The notes: generated by a model from the letters alone, not told the origin. A stretch of 64,000 bases of DNA from Rhodococcus sp. OK519 (GCF_003051005.1 NZ_QAOW01000001.1:1302001-1366000); one strand, 5' to 3'; positions 38,901 to 47,985 are shown, counted from the stretch's first letter. Made by a program: numbers and translations.

Positions 38901-41900
38901 ATGCGTAAACGTGTCTTCCTGCGTCGTGGCGGAGGGGAGGTGGTGTCTCGGTGGGCCGCACTGGGGATGATTCTTGCGGTCCTGGCGCTGGTCGTATCGT
39001 CCTTCTCGATCGCCCCAGTTGCCTCGGCGAACCCAAGCGCGACTTCGACCACCCCTGCTCCGACGCGCACCGCCGAGTCACCCTCGACGACGGAGCAGAG
39101 CTCCACGCCGGCAGCAACTACGTCGGAGTCGCCCGCGACCACGACGAAGGCGCCGGCCGCGACCACGTCGGACTCGCCGGTGACCACGACGAAGGCACCG
39201 GCCGCGACCACGTCGGAGGCGCCCGCGACCACGGCGAGCGTGGCCCCGACGACGGCGCAGCGCAGCGCCGCGGTCACCTCGCGTGGGCTCAATCCCGGTA
39301 TCGAGGTGAAGATCACCGACATCCAGGTCGAGAACAAGAACGGCCAGCAGATCAAAGTCGGGGACTCCGTCACCGTGAAGGGGACGTGGGACGCGAGGGA
39401 GGCCGACCCGAAGCCGGGCGACCAGTTCACGGTCCAATTCCCCGATGAGCTGAAGCTCGATGCCAACCCCAGGATCGATCTTGTGGGCGGCGGGGCGGTG
39501 TGGGGCACGTGCGAGCTGGTGGCCACCACGAATCTCATGACGTGTGTGCTCTCCGACGCGGTCGCGGACAAGCCCGAGGATGTCTACGGCGACTTCGAGG
39601 TCTTCACGAAGGCGGTGGAATACACCACGGCCGAGGAAGTTGATTTCGAGATCAACGGTGCGTTCGGCCAGTCGTACCCGCTGCCCGGCGGCGGTGGCAT
39701 CAGCGACGGGAAGGATGTCGGTGCGGCCAAGAAGTCCGGCAAGCTCCAGTCGGACAAGCAGGCAGTGCGTTGGACGATCGACATCCCCGGCGCCGATCTG
39801 GCCGCTCTGGACGCGACAGGTGACGGTTCGGTGACCCTGAGTGACACGCTCTCGAGCAACATGAAGCTGTGCGACGACGGTCGACTCAACGCGAAGCTGC
39901 TGTCCGGTCGCCCGGGTGATCTGAAGGCTGTCGCCGACGGCGTCACCGTCACCCAGCCCGGCGGTGCGGGTGCCCCCGTCACCATCGCGATCGCAAACGG
40001 CGGGGCCTTCAAGAGCGACATGCTCTACCGCGTCGAGTACACCTCGTGCACCACCAGCGGAGAGGTGGATGCTCTCGGGACCGTCTACGACAACGCCGTG
40101 GCGATCGGCGACAAGAACGTAGGCTCGGTCGGCGTCGGGCAGGACTGGACGCCGGCGACCGAGCCGTCGAAGTCCGGCAGTCTCGACAAGGGCAAGCGCT
40201 ACAAGGAGGCCGCCTGGACCATCATGGTCCCGGGCACCTTCATCGCCGGCAGCGCCGGCCACGAAGTCACCGTTTCGGAGACTCTCACCGGCGCCCACGT
40301 CGTCTGCGAGGGCGGCCTTCAGCTGAAGGTCGAGAAGGCCAACTACCTGCCCGGACCGAACGGCTCAGCTCCCGGACGAACGAACGTCACCGGCGAGTTC
40401 ACGATCGTTTCCACCGCGACCCCCGGCGCAAAGAACTTCAGCGTGACGATCACGCCGAAGGACATCGACACGTTCAACCCCGAGCAGTACTACTACGTGA
40501 GCTACCGGACCTGCCTCACCGAGGACGAGGTACCGGACAACACTGATGTGTTCACCAACTCGGCGAGCCTCAACGGCCGCACGCCGGTTACCGCTACGGC
40601 GAAGGGGCCGGAATTCAAGGGCGGCAAGAGCGGCCAGCTCAATACCGCCGACCGTGACGTCGCCGGCGAGAAGCAGCCGGCCGGCACGACCCTCGACTGG
40701 AAGGTCGAAATTCCCGGACAACATCTCGAGGGCCTCGAGGCGCCGGCGGTCATCAGTGACACGTTCTCCGGCACCATGACGGTGTGTGAGGTCGGCGCCG
40801 ATCTGAAGGCGAATCTCAATCTCCGGGTGATCGCGCGAGACTTCCTCGGCGACAAGGCTGTTGCCGAGCGCGACCTCACCGCCACCACCGGCGTCGTGCG
40901 TACCGCCGGGGGGATCGACATCACCCTCCCGATGGAGGCGTACGACCGTGAGACGCGCTACTTCATCGACTACACCCTCTGCACCACCAGCGGCGGGCTC
41001 GACGGTCGCGGCACGGTGTACGGAAACTCGCTCACCTACCAGGGGCGGGATGCCATCACGAGCAGTGTCAAGCAGGAGTGGGGCGGCGGCGGCACCGGCA
41101 CCGGCGTGTCGCGCGGCTCGTTCACGCTCCTGAAGGAGGCCGCTCCGTCTTCCAAGGAGTTCCCGGAGGACACCGAGTTCACCGTGAAGGTCGAGGAGTT
41201 CGCACCCGGTAAGAACCCGGCGACCGACAAGCCGGACAGTTCCTACAACGTCAAGGTGAAGGCCGACGGAACGCCGGTCAGCGGAGTCAACCCGCGCGGC
41301 ACCGGTTGGCAGATCCGCCTGTCCGAGATCGACCTGCCCAGGGTCGACGGCGTGTACTTCGAGCAGGGCAAGTTCCGCCCGGCAGCGGGCGTGACGCTCA
41401 ACGAGGACAAGACCCAGGCGGTCGTGACCATCGCACCGAAGACCAACATCGGTGTCACCCTGGTCAACAACGCCGTCCTCGGGAAGGCGACGATCACCAA
41501 GACCGTCGTGGGTGACGGGCTCGGTGACCTCACCGGAAACGAATCCTTCGTCATCAAGGCCCAGATCGACGACGACGACGCCGCCACCGGCGCCGAGGTT
41601 CGCGAGATCACCCTGAAGAAGGATCAGCACTTCGAGCTGACGGGCCTGCCCATCGGAGCGAAGGTTACCTTCACCGAGGTCCTGCCGCTGAACACCGACC
41701 GTGTGACGTGGTCGGAGCCGGTGATCAACCCGAAGACGCTCACCATCGGCACCAACGCCGCGGCGAACGCGGTCTCCGTCACCAACGAGGCCAAGATCAC
41801 CTACGGCTCGTTCGACCTGAAGAAGTCGCTCACCGGACCGGAGGCGTTCAACAAGAACGTGCCGGCCACCTTCGACGTGCTCGCCACCTGGACCGACGCG

Positions 41901-43655
41901 GCCGGACCGCAGTCCAAGACGCTCGCGCTTCCGAAGGACGGCAGCCCGGTTTCGTTCGGCGAGAACCTGCCCGGCGGCACCAAGGTCACGCTGACCGAGA
42001 CGGTCCCGGCGAACGGTAGCGGTCTCGCCTGGGGCGTGCCCGCGTACACCGGGGACGTCACGACCGGGGCGCCCGGCTCTGCCGTGGTGACCATCGGCAA
42101 GGACCGGGGCCAGGTCGAGGTGAAGAACTTCGTCGACACCAACGACGGCACCCTGCGCATCGTCAAGCAGATCGGCGGCGAGGCGGCCGAGGCTGTCGGC
42201 GACGACGAGGAGTTCACGGTCCAGGCCCGCTGGAAGGACGGCACGGAGTACGTCACCCAGGACCTGACCGTCAAGCAGGGCGTTGCCACGCCGCTCGGCG
42301 TCGCACTCGCGGTCGGCACCGAGGTGACCTTCACCGAGAAGGCGCGTCCCGGGGTCGACGCCGTCGAGTGGGGCACGATCGCCTGGGGTACCGACCCGAG
42401 CGGGGACTCCTGGCTCGTCTCGAACGCCGACGGCACCGCGACGGGCATCGTCTCCGACGCTCCGAACGACGGTCGCCTCGTCACCCTGACGAACGAGGCG
42501 CTGTGGAAGTACGGCTCGGTCGAGTTCGCGAAGTTCATCCTCAACGGCGATGACCTCATCTCCGCGACCGATGCCGACCTGCCCGAGGGTGCGGAGTTCG
42601 AGGTTCGGGTCGAGAACATCGATCCGGCACTTCCCGAGGGAACTGATTTCCCGGCAGTGGGCGAGACCATCACCCTCGATGCAGGAAACGGTTTCAGCTG
42701 GAAGTCCGGCGACGTTCTGCCGCGGAACACCGTGGTCACCTTCTCCGAGGTCGATCCTGCTGCCCTGCCCGGAATCTCCTGGGCGCGGCCGTACTACTAC
42801 GTCGCGGCGGACGCCGGTGATCCCGACTACCGCGACACCGTGACGATCGAGCCGGGCGCCGAGGCTGTGGTGGAGATCCACAACCGTCCGATCCCGACCA
42901 CGGACGTGGACATCGACAAGATCGTGACCGGGCCCAAGGGCAACCAGGTGGCCGGGCACGAGTCCACGACCTTCCAGGTCACGGCCACGTGGATGGACGT
43001 CGACGACGAGGCGCGTTCCTGCGTCCTCGATGTGAAGCCGGGCGCTTCGGTCACCCCGACCGCCGAGTGTGACGCCGCGGTCGTCGACGGCCGGGTCCAG
43101 TTCCCGGTCGACACGGAGATCACCTTCGCAGAGACCGGTGCCTTCACTGACGTGACCAACGTCAAGTGGGGCGAGGTCGTGTGGAGCGTCAAGGACGGCA
43201 GCGCGGACGTCGTCAAGGTCGACGGCGCTTCGACCGCGGTCTCCGTCACCCTCACCGGTGACGCGAACGAGTCGGTGGTGCTGGGTCTCGAGAACAAGAC
43301 CAGCAGCAACGGGCTGATCATCATCCCGCTCCCGATCCCGCTGCCCCCGTGGGGCGGATCGCTGATTCCGCCGGGATCGGGCTCGGGGTTGCCGACCCCG
43401 CCGGTGACCAACCAGCCGGGTGAGCCCGTCGGACCGGGTTCGCCGGTCGGATCGGGTTCGCCGGAGAAGCCGAGTGACACCGGGCACAACGGTGCTCCGG
43501 GCAAGCCGGCACCGAGCAAGCCGGCTCCGGACCAGTCGTCCCTGCCCGTGACGGGTGCGAACGTCGTCTGGATCGCCGGTGCAGCGCTCGTGCTGATCGC
43601 CGGTGGCGCCTGGCTGACGCTGCGTAACCGTAGGCGGATGTCCGGCGAGGGATAG
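38901..43655 (+). CDS. giant LPxTG-anchored adhesin with DUF5979-like repeats
   Basis: A 1,584-residue wall protein. A long basic N-terminus and signal peptide (to about 45, SIAPVASAN) is followed by a Thr/Ser/Pro stalk with 15-residue repeats, then an adhesin region (about 133-735) with SdrG-like Ig folds and three modules starting WTIDIPG, WTIMVPG and WKVEIPG. Six DUF5979-like modules occupy about 739-1465 (TLLKEA, TITKTV, DLKKSL, RIVKQI, EFAKFI, DIDKIV). After GLIIIPLPI (1471 on) comes a Pro/Gly stalk and LPVTG at 1548-1552, a helix and RNRRR, a full sorting signal. The ATG at 38901 has GAAAGG upstream. A class E sortase lies 325 bases downstream and is the likely partner. Confidence 0.88.
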   Translation: MRKRVFLRRGGGEVVSRWAALGMILAVLALVVSSFSIAPVASANPSATSTTPAPTRTAESPSTTEQSSTPAATTSESPATTTKAPAATTSDSPVTTTKAPAATTSEAPATTASVAPTTAQRSAAVTSRGLNPGIEVKITDIQVENKNGQQIKVGDSVTVKGTWDAREADPKPGDQFTVQFPDELKLDANPRIDLVGGGAVWGTCELVATTNLMTCVLSDAVADKPEDVYGDFEVFTKAVEYTTAEEVDFEINGAFGQSYPLPGGGGISDGKDVGAAKKSGKLQSDKQAVRWTIDIPGADLAALDATGDGSVTLSDTLSSNMKLCDDGRLNAKLLSGRPGDLKAVADGVTVTQPGGAGAPVTIAIANGGAFKSDMLYRVEYTSCTTSGEVDALGTVYDNAVAIGDKNVGSVGVGQDWTPATEPSKSGSLDKGKRYKEAAWTIMVPGTFIAGSAGHEVTVSETLTGAHVVCEGGLQLKVEKANYLPGPNGSAPGRTNVTGEFTIVSTATPGAKNFSVTITPKDIDTFNPEQYYYVSYRTCLTEDEVPDNTDVFTNSASLNGRTPVTATAKGPEFKGGKSGQLNTADRDVAGEKQPAGTTLDWKVEIPGQHLEGLEAPAVISDTFSGTMTVCEVGADLKANLNLRVIARDFLGDKAVAERDLTATTGVVRTAGGIDITLPMEAYDRETRYFIDYTLCTTSGGLDGRGTVYGNSLTYQGRDAITSSVKQEWGGGGTGTGVSRGSFTLLKEAAPSSKEFPEDTEFTVKVEEFAPGKNPATDKPDSSYNVKVKADGTPVSGVNPRGTGWQIRLSEIDLPRVDGVYFEQGKFRPAAGVTLNEDKTQAVVTIAPKTNIGVTLVNNAVLGKATITKTVVGDGLGDLTGNESFVIKAQIDDDDAATGAEVREITLKKDQHFELTGLPIGAKVTFTEVLPLNTDRVTWSEPVINPKTLTIGTNAAANAVSVTNEAKITYGSFDLKKSLTGPEAFNKNVPATFDVLATWTDAAGPQSKTLALPKDGSPVSFGENLPGGTKVTLTETVPANGSGLAWGVPAYTGDVTTGAPGSAVVTIGKDRGQVEVKNFVDTNDGTLRIVKQIGGEAAEAVGDDEEFTVQARWKDGTEYVTQDLTVKQGVATPLGVALAVGTEVTFTEKARPGVDAVEWGTIAWGTDPSGDSWLVSNADGTATGIVSDAPNDGRLVTLTNEALWKYGSVEFAKFILNGDDLISATDADLPEGAEFEVRVENIDPALPEGTDFPAVGETITLDAGNGFSWKSGDVLPRNTVVTFSEVDPAALPGISWARPYYYVAADAGDPDYRDTVTIEPGAEAVVEIHNRPIPTTDVDIDKIVTGPKGNQVAGHESTTFQVTATWMDVDDEARSCVLDVKPGASVTPTAECDAAVVDGRVQFPVDTEITFAETGAFTDVTNVKWGEVVWSVKDGSADVVKVDGASTAVSVTLTGDANESVVLGLENKTSSNGLIIIPLPIPLPPWGGSLIPPGSGSGLPTPPVTNQPGEPVGPGSPVGSGSPEKPSDTGHNGAPGKPAPSKPAPDQSSLPVTGANVVWIAGAALVLIAGGAWLTLRNRRRMSGEG
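39114..39248 (+). repeat. three 45-base repeats in the Thr-rich stalk
   Basis: Units at 39114-39158, 39159-39203 and 39204-39248 encode ATTSESPATTTKAPA, ATTSDSPVTTTKAPA and the diverged ATTSEAPATTASVAP. Probable O-glycosylated spacer whose length may vary. Confidence 0.85.
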
Positions 43656-43679
43656 CCCCTCGGCCGGCACACGGTAGTG

Positions 43680-43712
43680 GGGCGGGTGCGACTGACCTGG
43701 TCGCACCCGCCC
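43680..43712 (+). terminator. hairpin after the LPVTG adhesin gene
   Basis: Perfect 13-base stem GGGCGGGTGCGAC (43680-43692) with its complement (43700-43712) and a 7-base loop. No T-run follows, so it may attenuate rather than stop transcription into the small gene and sortase. Confidence 0.7.
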
Positions 43713-43804
43713 TGCACCGCTGCCGCACCGATCGAATACCGCTCACCAGCGGACCAGAGACCTCGCGGCCGATCGCTCGGCCGCCCTCGAAAGGAGAATT
43801 CTCC

Positions 43805-43945
43805 GTGCTCGTCCTTCCGCTCTCTCTCACCTTCGACGTCCAGACCACCGGTTCCGCCGTGATCGACGGTCTCGGTCGGCTGTCCGTTCTTCTCTATGAT
43901 CTGCTCGGTGGCGCCGGAAGCGCCGCGATCAACCTGGGCAGCTAG
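43805..43945 (+). CDS. 46-residue orphan peptide between adhesin and sortase
   Basis: GTG at 43805 lies eight bases after GGAG (43793-43796), part of AAAGGAGAATTCTCC, one of the best ribosome sites in the window. The product begins MLVLPLSLTFDVQTTGSAV and ends GSAAINLGS. It is weakly acidic with alternating hydrophobic residues, and has no charged signal N-terminus or obvious membrane helix. The ribosome site is inside the perfect palindrome GGAGAATTCTCC (43793-43804), which could fold and limit translation. It ends 35 bases before the sortase gene. I do not recognise a family. A small secreted or envelope peptide is possible, in the size range of corynebacterial PorA/PorH porins, but no homology is claimed. 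Confidence 0.6.
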   Translation: MLVLPLSLTFDVQTTGSAVIDGLGRLSVLLYDLLGGAGSAAINLGS

Positions 43946-43980
43946 CCGGTTCGACACACCTGTGGAGGGGGCTCCGGCCC

Positions 43981-44784
43981 ATGCGCGATACGAAAGTTCC
44001 GGGGCCGGAGCGGACCCGGCCGAATGCAGGCCGGGTCGTCGGTGAACTGCTCCTCACGGTGGGGGCCGTCCTCCTCCTCTACGTGTTCTACGAGGCGTAC
44101 TGGACCAACTTCGTCTCGGGGCGTCTGCAGGACGAGGTCGACAGAAGCCTGGACGAGTCCTGGGGCACAGGGGCGACCGGTGACGAGCCGGTCGCCCTTC
44201 CGGCCCCGGCGCTCGGCGAAGGGTTTGCGCGCGTGCATATTCCGGCTCTCGACGTCGCCTACGCGGTTGTCGAGGGCACTCGCAACGAGGACCTGCGCGC
44301 CGGCCCTGGCCACTACCCCGACACGCAGATGCCCGGCGAAGCCGGCAACTTCGCTCTTGCCGGGCATCGCATCGGTACCGGTGCTGTGTTCCAGCATCTG
44401 GATCGGCTCGATGCGTGCGACGCCGTCGTCGTGGAGACCGAATTCCAATGGGTGACTTACCGTGTGCTCCCACTCGAGACCGTCTCGCCCGCGCGGCGTG
44501 CGACGGCAGAAGCCTGCCTGAGCCCCGAGCGGGCCGATAGCGTCTCAGACGGCGACTACGCGCACCTCCAGGGTCGACACATCACCACGCCCGACGACAT
44601 CGCGGTCGTCAACCCGCTGCCCGGCGCCGCGTGGGTCGAGCCTGGCCCCGAGCTCGAAAGCATTTTGACGCTCACCACGTGCCATCCGCTGTTCTCGAAC
44701 GCCGAACGCATGATCGTGCATGCTGTTCGCGTCGAATCCATCCCTAAGTCCTCGGGCGCAATGCCCGCGGCATTGCAGGAGTAG
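43981..44784 (+). CDS. class E sortase
   Basis: Membrane transpeptidase that joins LPxTG/LAxTG proteins to the wall. One N-terminal helix (about residues 20-37), then the sortase barrel. The catalytic residues are His129 in LAGHR, Cys234 in TLTTCHP and Arg243 in NAERMIVHA. The length, 267 residues, and the TLTTCHP context fit class E enzymes of GC-rich actinobacteria. Class E enzymes studied in Streptomyces prefer LAxTG, whereas the neighbouring adhesin has LPVTG, so the pair may show different specificity. The ATG at 43981 follows GGAGGGGGC. Clustered with its probable substrate, a 46-residue peptide and a small membrane protein. Confidence 0.93.
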   Translation: MRDTKVPGPERTRPNAGRVVGELLLTVGAVLLLYVFYEAYWTNFVSGRLQDEVDRSLDESWGTGATGDEPVALPAPALGEGFARVHIPALDVAYAVVEGTRNEDLRAGPGHYPDTQMPGEAGNFALAGHRIGTGAVFQHLDRLDACDAVVVETEFQWVTYRVLPLETVSPARRATAEACLSPERADSVSDGDYAHLQGRHITTPDDIAVVNPLPGAAWVEPGPELESILTLTTCHPLFSNAERMIVHAVRVESIPKSSGAMPAALQE

Positions 44785-44788
44785 ATAG

Positions 44789-44941
44789 ATGTACGGCTAC
44801 CTCTGGCGTGCACTTCCCGGACCCCGACCGGTGAAGGCCCTGCTGGCGATCGTTCTCGCGGTGGCGCTCGTGCTGCTGCTCATGGAGGTCGTATTCCCCT
44901 GGGTGTCCGAGCAGATGCCCTACTCTGACGTCACCGTCTAG
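44789..44941 (+). CDS. 50-residue membrane protein downstream of sortase
   Basis: Starts with MYGYLWRALPGPRPVKALLA four bases after the sortase stop and ends YSDVTV. A single hydrophobic helix covers about residues 16-33 (ALLAIVLAVALVLLL). Small proteins with the WRxLPGP start are often found next to class E sortases in actinobacteria, so this is likely a conserved accessory gene of unknown role. It is certainly cotranscribed with the sortase gene. Confidence 0.8.
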   Translation: MYGYLWRALPGPRPVKALLAIVLAVALVLLLMEVVFPWVSEQMPYSDVTV

Positions 44942-45293
44942 GGCATTGGGTGTGGCGGGCGGCCGATGGATGCGCGCCGCTGACGTCGGCCGTGCCGGGT
45001 CCGCCGTACATCGCGAGATCCGCAGTCCCGCAAGGCTCATAGCTTCGTCACGGGCCTGGCGCAGGCGGCTCGACAATGTCTCCCCACGTTCGTCGGGGAA
45101 TGCCTACCGTCAACGCAGTTGCCAATTTGCCGTCAGCGCCTTCCGCACGGTCACTGCCCTGGGCACCTGAAGACAAATCTATCGTGAACATTATGGTCAA
45201 AGGCCGTTTACGTGCTGTTTGCGCAGCGTAGATTTCTCGTGATTCGAGGGGATTGTCGATCCTGCCTCGTCCACGCGATCACACGAGGTGAAC
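44942..45293 (+). other. 352-base intergenic region
   Basis: I see no gene, hairpin terminator or clear promoter here. GAGG at 45285-45288 is the ribosome site for the next ATG. Confidence 0.5.
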
Positions 45294-47840
45294 ATGCCCG
45301 GTTGGACCATGCCGCGTTCCGGACGGTTCACCGCTGAACGGCTAGCGGTACGTGGATTCGTTGTCGGGTCGGTGGCGCTGGGACTCGTGGCGGCGTCGCT
45401 GGGGGTCCCCACGGTCGCCGCGGCGCAACAGGCCCTCACCCCGGTCGGCACCGGCTCGGTCGGCACCGGCTCGGCCGGGGACAGCTCCGTTGGGGACAGT
45501 TCGGGTGGGCTGTCGGCCCCGTTCAACAGCTTTGCGCCGGTCGCGGGACGGCCCGCCGATCCGCCGATCGGAGTGACGTTCGAGGCTCTCTCCAGGGCGC
45601 CCGGCAGTGTGATCAAAATCAACGGGGAGGACGTGCGCGACACCACCGACCGCAACCACTACTCCATCGCGGTGATCGACCGCGGCACGCGTGAAGTCAA
45701 GGAGTCCGGGACCGTCAACATCGGGTGGACGACCAACCTGTCCGATATCGCGCGCCGCTACCCCCGCACCAACGGCTACCTGATGGTCATCAGCGGCTTC
45801 CGCGGAGTCGCCGACCAGCGCAACCTCGACGCGCTGGCAGGTGCGGTCAGCTACCTCGGCGGGCGGCCCTTCACCAACGACGAGCGCTCTCTGCTGCTGT
45901 CCGGCCACGCCTTCTCCGTCGTCGGTATCCCCGGAGGAGCCGCGGGCGGTGCGTTCATCACAGTCGACAAGGGCGTCGGCAACGGTCCTCGGGGCAACGT
46001 GTCCGGGTACCTGCAGGTCAACACCGCCACCGACCAGTACGGGGTGGTCAACCCCGAGAACCCGACGTTCGACACCACCAACACCGCTGGCACGCCGGGC
46101 GCGAGCGAGGTCCTGTTCGACCACAAACGCTATGCGACCGCCAGCTCCCAGGTGCTCGGCGCGGGTCAGTCCGGGTTCCAGGTACTCGCGTTCGACCATG
46201 GGCTGGTGAACACCAAGAACGTCACTGTCGCCACGAACGGGACCTCGAACGACGCCGCCGCGCAGACGAGGTTGGCGACCGAGATTCAGGACGCCGCGCA
46301 GTCCAGCGGATCAATCGTCGTGGTCCAGAGCATCGGCCACCCCACCGCCCGGTTCCAGGGGTGGAGCGACGCCGCGGTCTGGATCGAGCGGCTCGGCGGG
46401 AACCGGCTGGCCTTCAACAACCTCACTGCCGACTCCGACTACAGCCTGGTGGGCAGCCTCACGGCGGGTCCCGCCGCGATCGAGGCGAGCTCGATCCTGG
46501 GCAGGCCCGGGCCGATCGCCGGCGGCCTGGCCCGCAACCGCGACATGGTCCTCACTCCCACTTCCGGGGGCCCGGCCGGTGGAACCAACACCGAGCTGGT
46601 CGATATCTCATATCAGGCGCCGCAATCGTTCCCGGCCTTCAGCACTGGCCACTCCGGCACCACCGCGGCCGGAACCGCCGCCGCGGAGCTCTACATCGGC
46701 CGCACTCTGGGGCTTTGCGCGCAGGACACGCCGTCCTGCTCGGTGCGCACCGAGTACTACCACTCCTTCAAGGCCGATTGGCACACGGTGGCGACCGACC
46801 TCGACTCGCACCGGCTGGACTATCCCGGAGACGGCCGGAACTTCACTGCAGCCGACTACGCCGCGGTCCGAACCCAACTCGCAATCGAGATCTCCATGGT
46901 CAACCGAGTTCGCACCTACTTCGCCGCCCTGCAGCAACCCTTCGGCGAGGCGGCACAGCAGGGCACCATCGACCTGGACAAGATCACCAAGACGGTCATC
47001 GACTCCATCGGCGCGCCCGACTCCGGAACCACCTCGTACGTTCTGGGGCTCATCGGCAAGATCGTCGCGCTCGGCGGCTTCGCCGGCCCGCCGGTGAGCG
47101 CGGTGGCCGCCGGACTCTCCGCAGCGTTCGGGCTCGGTGCCTACCTCAGCCAGCCATCCGGGCCGCCCCAACTCGTCAACGATGTGCAGGTCCGCGCCTC
47201 CGAGCTGGGGCGAACGGCCCGCGCGCAGATGCTGGCGACCTCCCGCAGCATCACCGGCCTCACGCTGCTCGTCCTCAGCGACTACGGAAAACTCACCGCC
47301 ACCACGGCCAAGCTGCCCACCACCAAGTGGACACTGCCCAACGACACCGGTCCGACGATCGCAAACCTCACCCTTGCCGCCCAGCGATCCGCCGCCGAGA
47401 AGTTGGTCCCGCTCGTGATTCCCTGGCTGTTCCGCGGCACCCCCTTTCGGTCCGCGCAGTCGATGTCGTGTCGAGAAGAAGTGCTCCCGGTGGTCTGGTA
47501 CAAGCAGGTGAACGTGTGGAAGAACCAGCCGGCGAACGCTGCGCTCAACGTCCGCGACTACTCCACCGCTGACGGACAGGACATCCTGGCGCCGTACTGG
47601 TTCGCTAAGGTCAGCCTCGACGAAGATCAGGCATCGCCCCCTGCCAAGTTGACGAACATGCTCTTCGACCCGGCCAACCCGGTGACGGGGACGTTGGGGA
47701 TCAACCAGCTGGATTTCATCAACCCGCGGGTCTTCGGCGCTGCACACCAGGCGAATGACGCAGCCCCGGGGTGTGACCTACACGGCATGCCCCACGGCCC
47801 TTCACCGACAAGCCTGGGTTCGTCGACCGGGGGCTCGTGA
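45294..47840 (+). CDS. large secreted protein of unknown family
   Basis: An 848-residue exported protein with signal peptide ending near GVPTVAAAQQ (about residue 46). ATG at 45294 is preferred to the GTG at 45288, which overlaps the ribosome site GAGG. The N-terminal half is alpha/beta with INGEDVRDTTDRNHYSIAVI, GYLMVISGF and SIVVVQSIGHPTARF. Around residue 590-620 there is a long Gly/Ala-rich hydrophobic stretch (FAGPPVSAVAAGLSAAFGLG) inside a helical region, unusual for a secreted protein and reminiscent of membrane-inserting segments. I recognise no family. The last about 25 residues may be out of register: frames on either side keep coding-like content, see the next entry. Confidence 0.75.
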   Translation: MPGWTMPRSGRFTAERLAVRGFVVGSVALGLVAASLGVPTVAAAQQALTPVGTGSVGTGSAGDSSVGDSSGGLSAPFNSFAPVAGRPADPPIGVTFEALSRAPGSVIKINGEDVRDTTDRNHYSIAVIDRGTREVKESGTVNIGWTTNLSDIARRYPRTNGYLMVISGFRGVADQRNLDALAGAVSYLGGRPFTNDERSLLLSGHAFSVVGIPGGAAGGAFITVDKGVGNGPRGNVSGYLQVNTATDQYGVVNPENPTFDTTNTAGTPGASEVLFDHKRYATASSQVLGAGQSGFQVLAFDHGLVNTKNVTVATNGTSNDAAAQTRLATEIQDAAQSSGSIVVVQSIGHPTARFQGWSDAAVWIERLGGNRLAFNNLTADSDYSLVGSLTAGPAAIEASSILGRPGPIAGGLARNRDMVLTPTSGGPAGGTNTELVDISYQAPQSFPAFSTGHSGTTAAGTAAAELYIGRTLGLCAQDTPSCSVRTEYYHSFKADWHTVATDLDSHRLDYPGDGRNFTAADYAAVRTQLAIEISMVNRVRTYFAALQQPFGEAAQQGTIDLDKITKTVIDSIGAPDSGTTSYVLGLIGKIVALGGFAGPPVSAVAAGLSAAFGLGAYLSQPSGPPQLVNDVQVRASELGRTARAQMLATSRSITGLTLLVLSDYGKLTATTAKLPTTKWTLPNDTGPTIANLTLAAQRSAAEKLVPLVIPWLFRGTPFRSAQSMSCREEVLPVVWYKQVNVWKNQPANAALNVRDYSTADGQDILAPYWFAKVSLDEDQASPPAKLTNMLFDPANPVTGTLGINQLDFINPRVFGAAHQANDAAPGCDLHGMPHGPSPTSLGSSTGGS

Positions 47841-47985
47841 TCAGGTCAGTGATGGACTGGCCGGACGGGTCGTGGCCCGGCAAGTGTTCTCGGTGAGGGT
47901 CCGCCGCAACGGAACCGTGCCCGGCAGCGCCGCCTTCGCTCGTGCCGGCACCCTTCCGGTGCGTGTTCGTGCCGGTGGTCTCTAG
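47762..47985 (+). pseudogene. possible frameshifted 3' end of the orphan secreted gene
   Basis: Beyond about 47768 the coding signal appears to move between frames: GVTYTACPTA in one frame (47770-47799), FTDKPGFVDRGLVI in a second (47801-47842), then SDGLAGRVVARQVFSVRV and RRNGTVPGSAAFARAGTL back in the first to a TAG at 47983-47985. The pieces join into one plausible beta-rich tail if single bases are removed near GGGG (47768-47771) and CCC (47798-47800). This could be decay, sequencing error or chance. From 47986 to 48228 nothing is seen. Confidence 0.35.

Noticed and set aside
40365-43706. Minus-strand open frame of 1,113 codons opposite the LPVTG adhesin
   Set aside because: Produced by the high GC of third positions on the plus strand; no family features.
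44946-45170. A 74-codon plus-strand frame after the sortase operon
   Set aside because: No ribosome site, Arg/Ser-rich composition and no similarity pattern; treated as non-coding.
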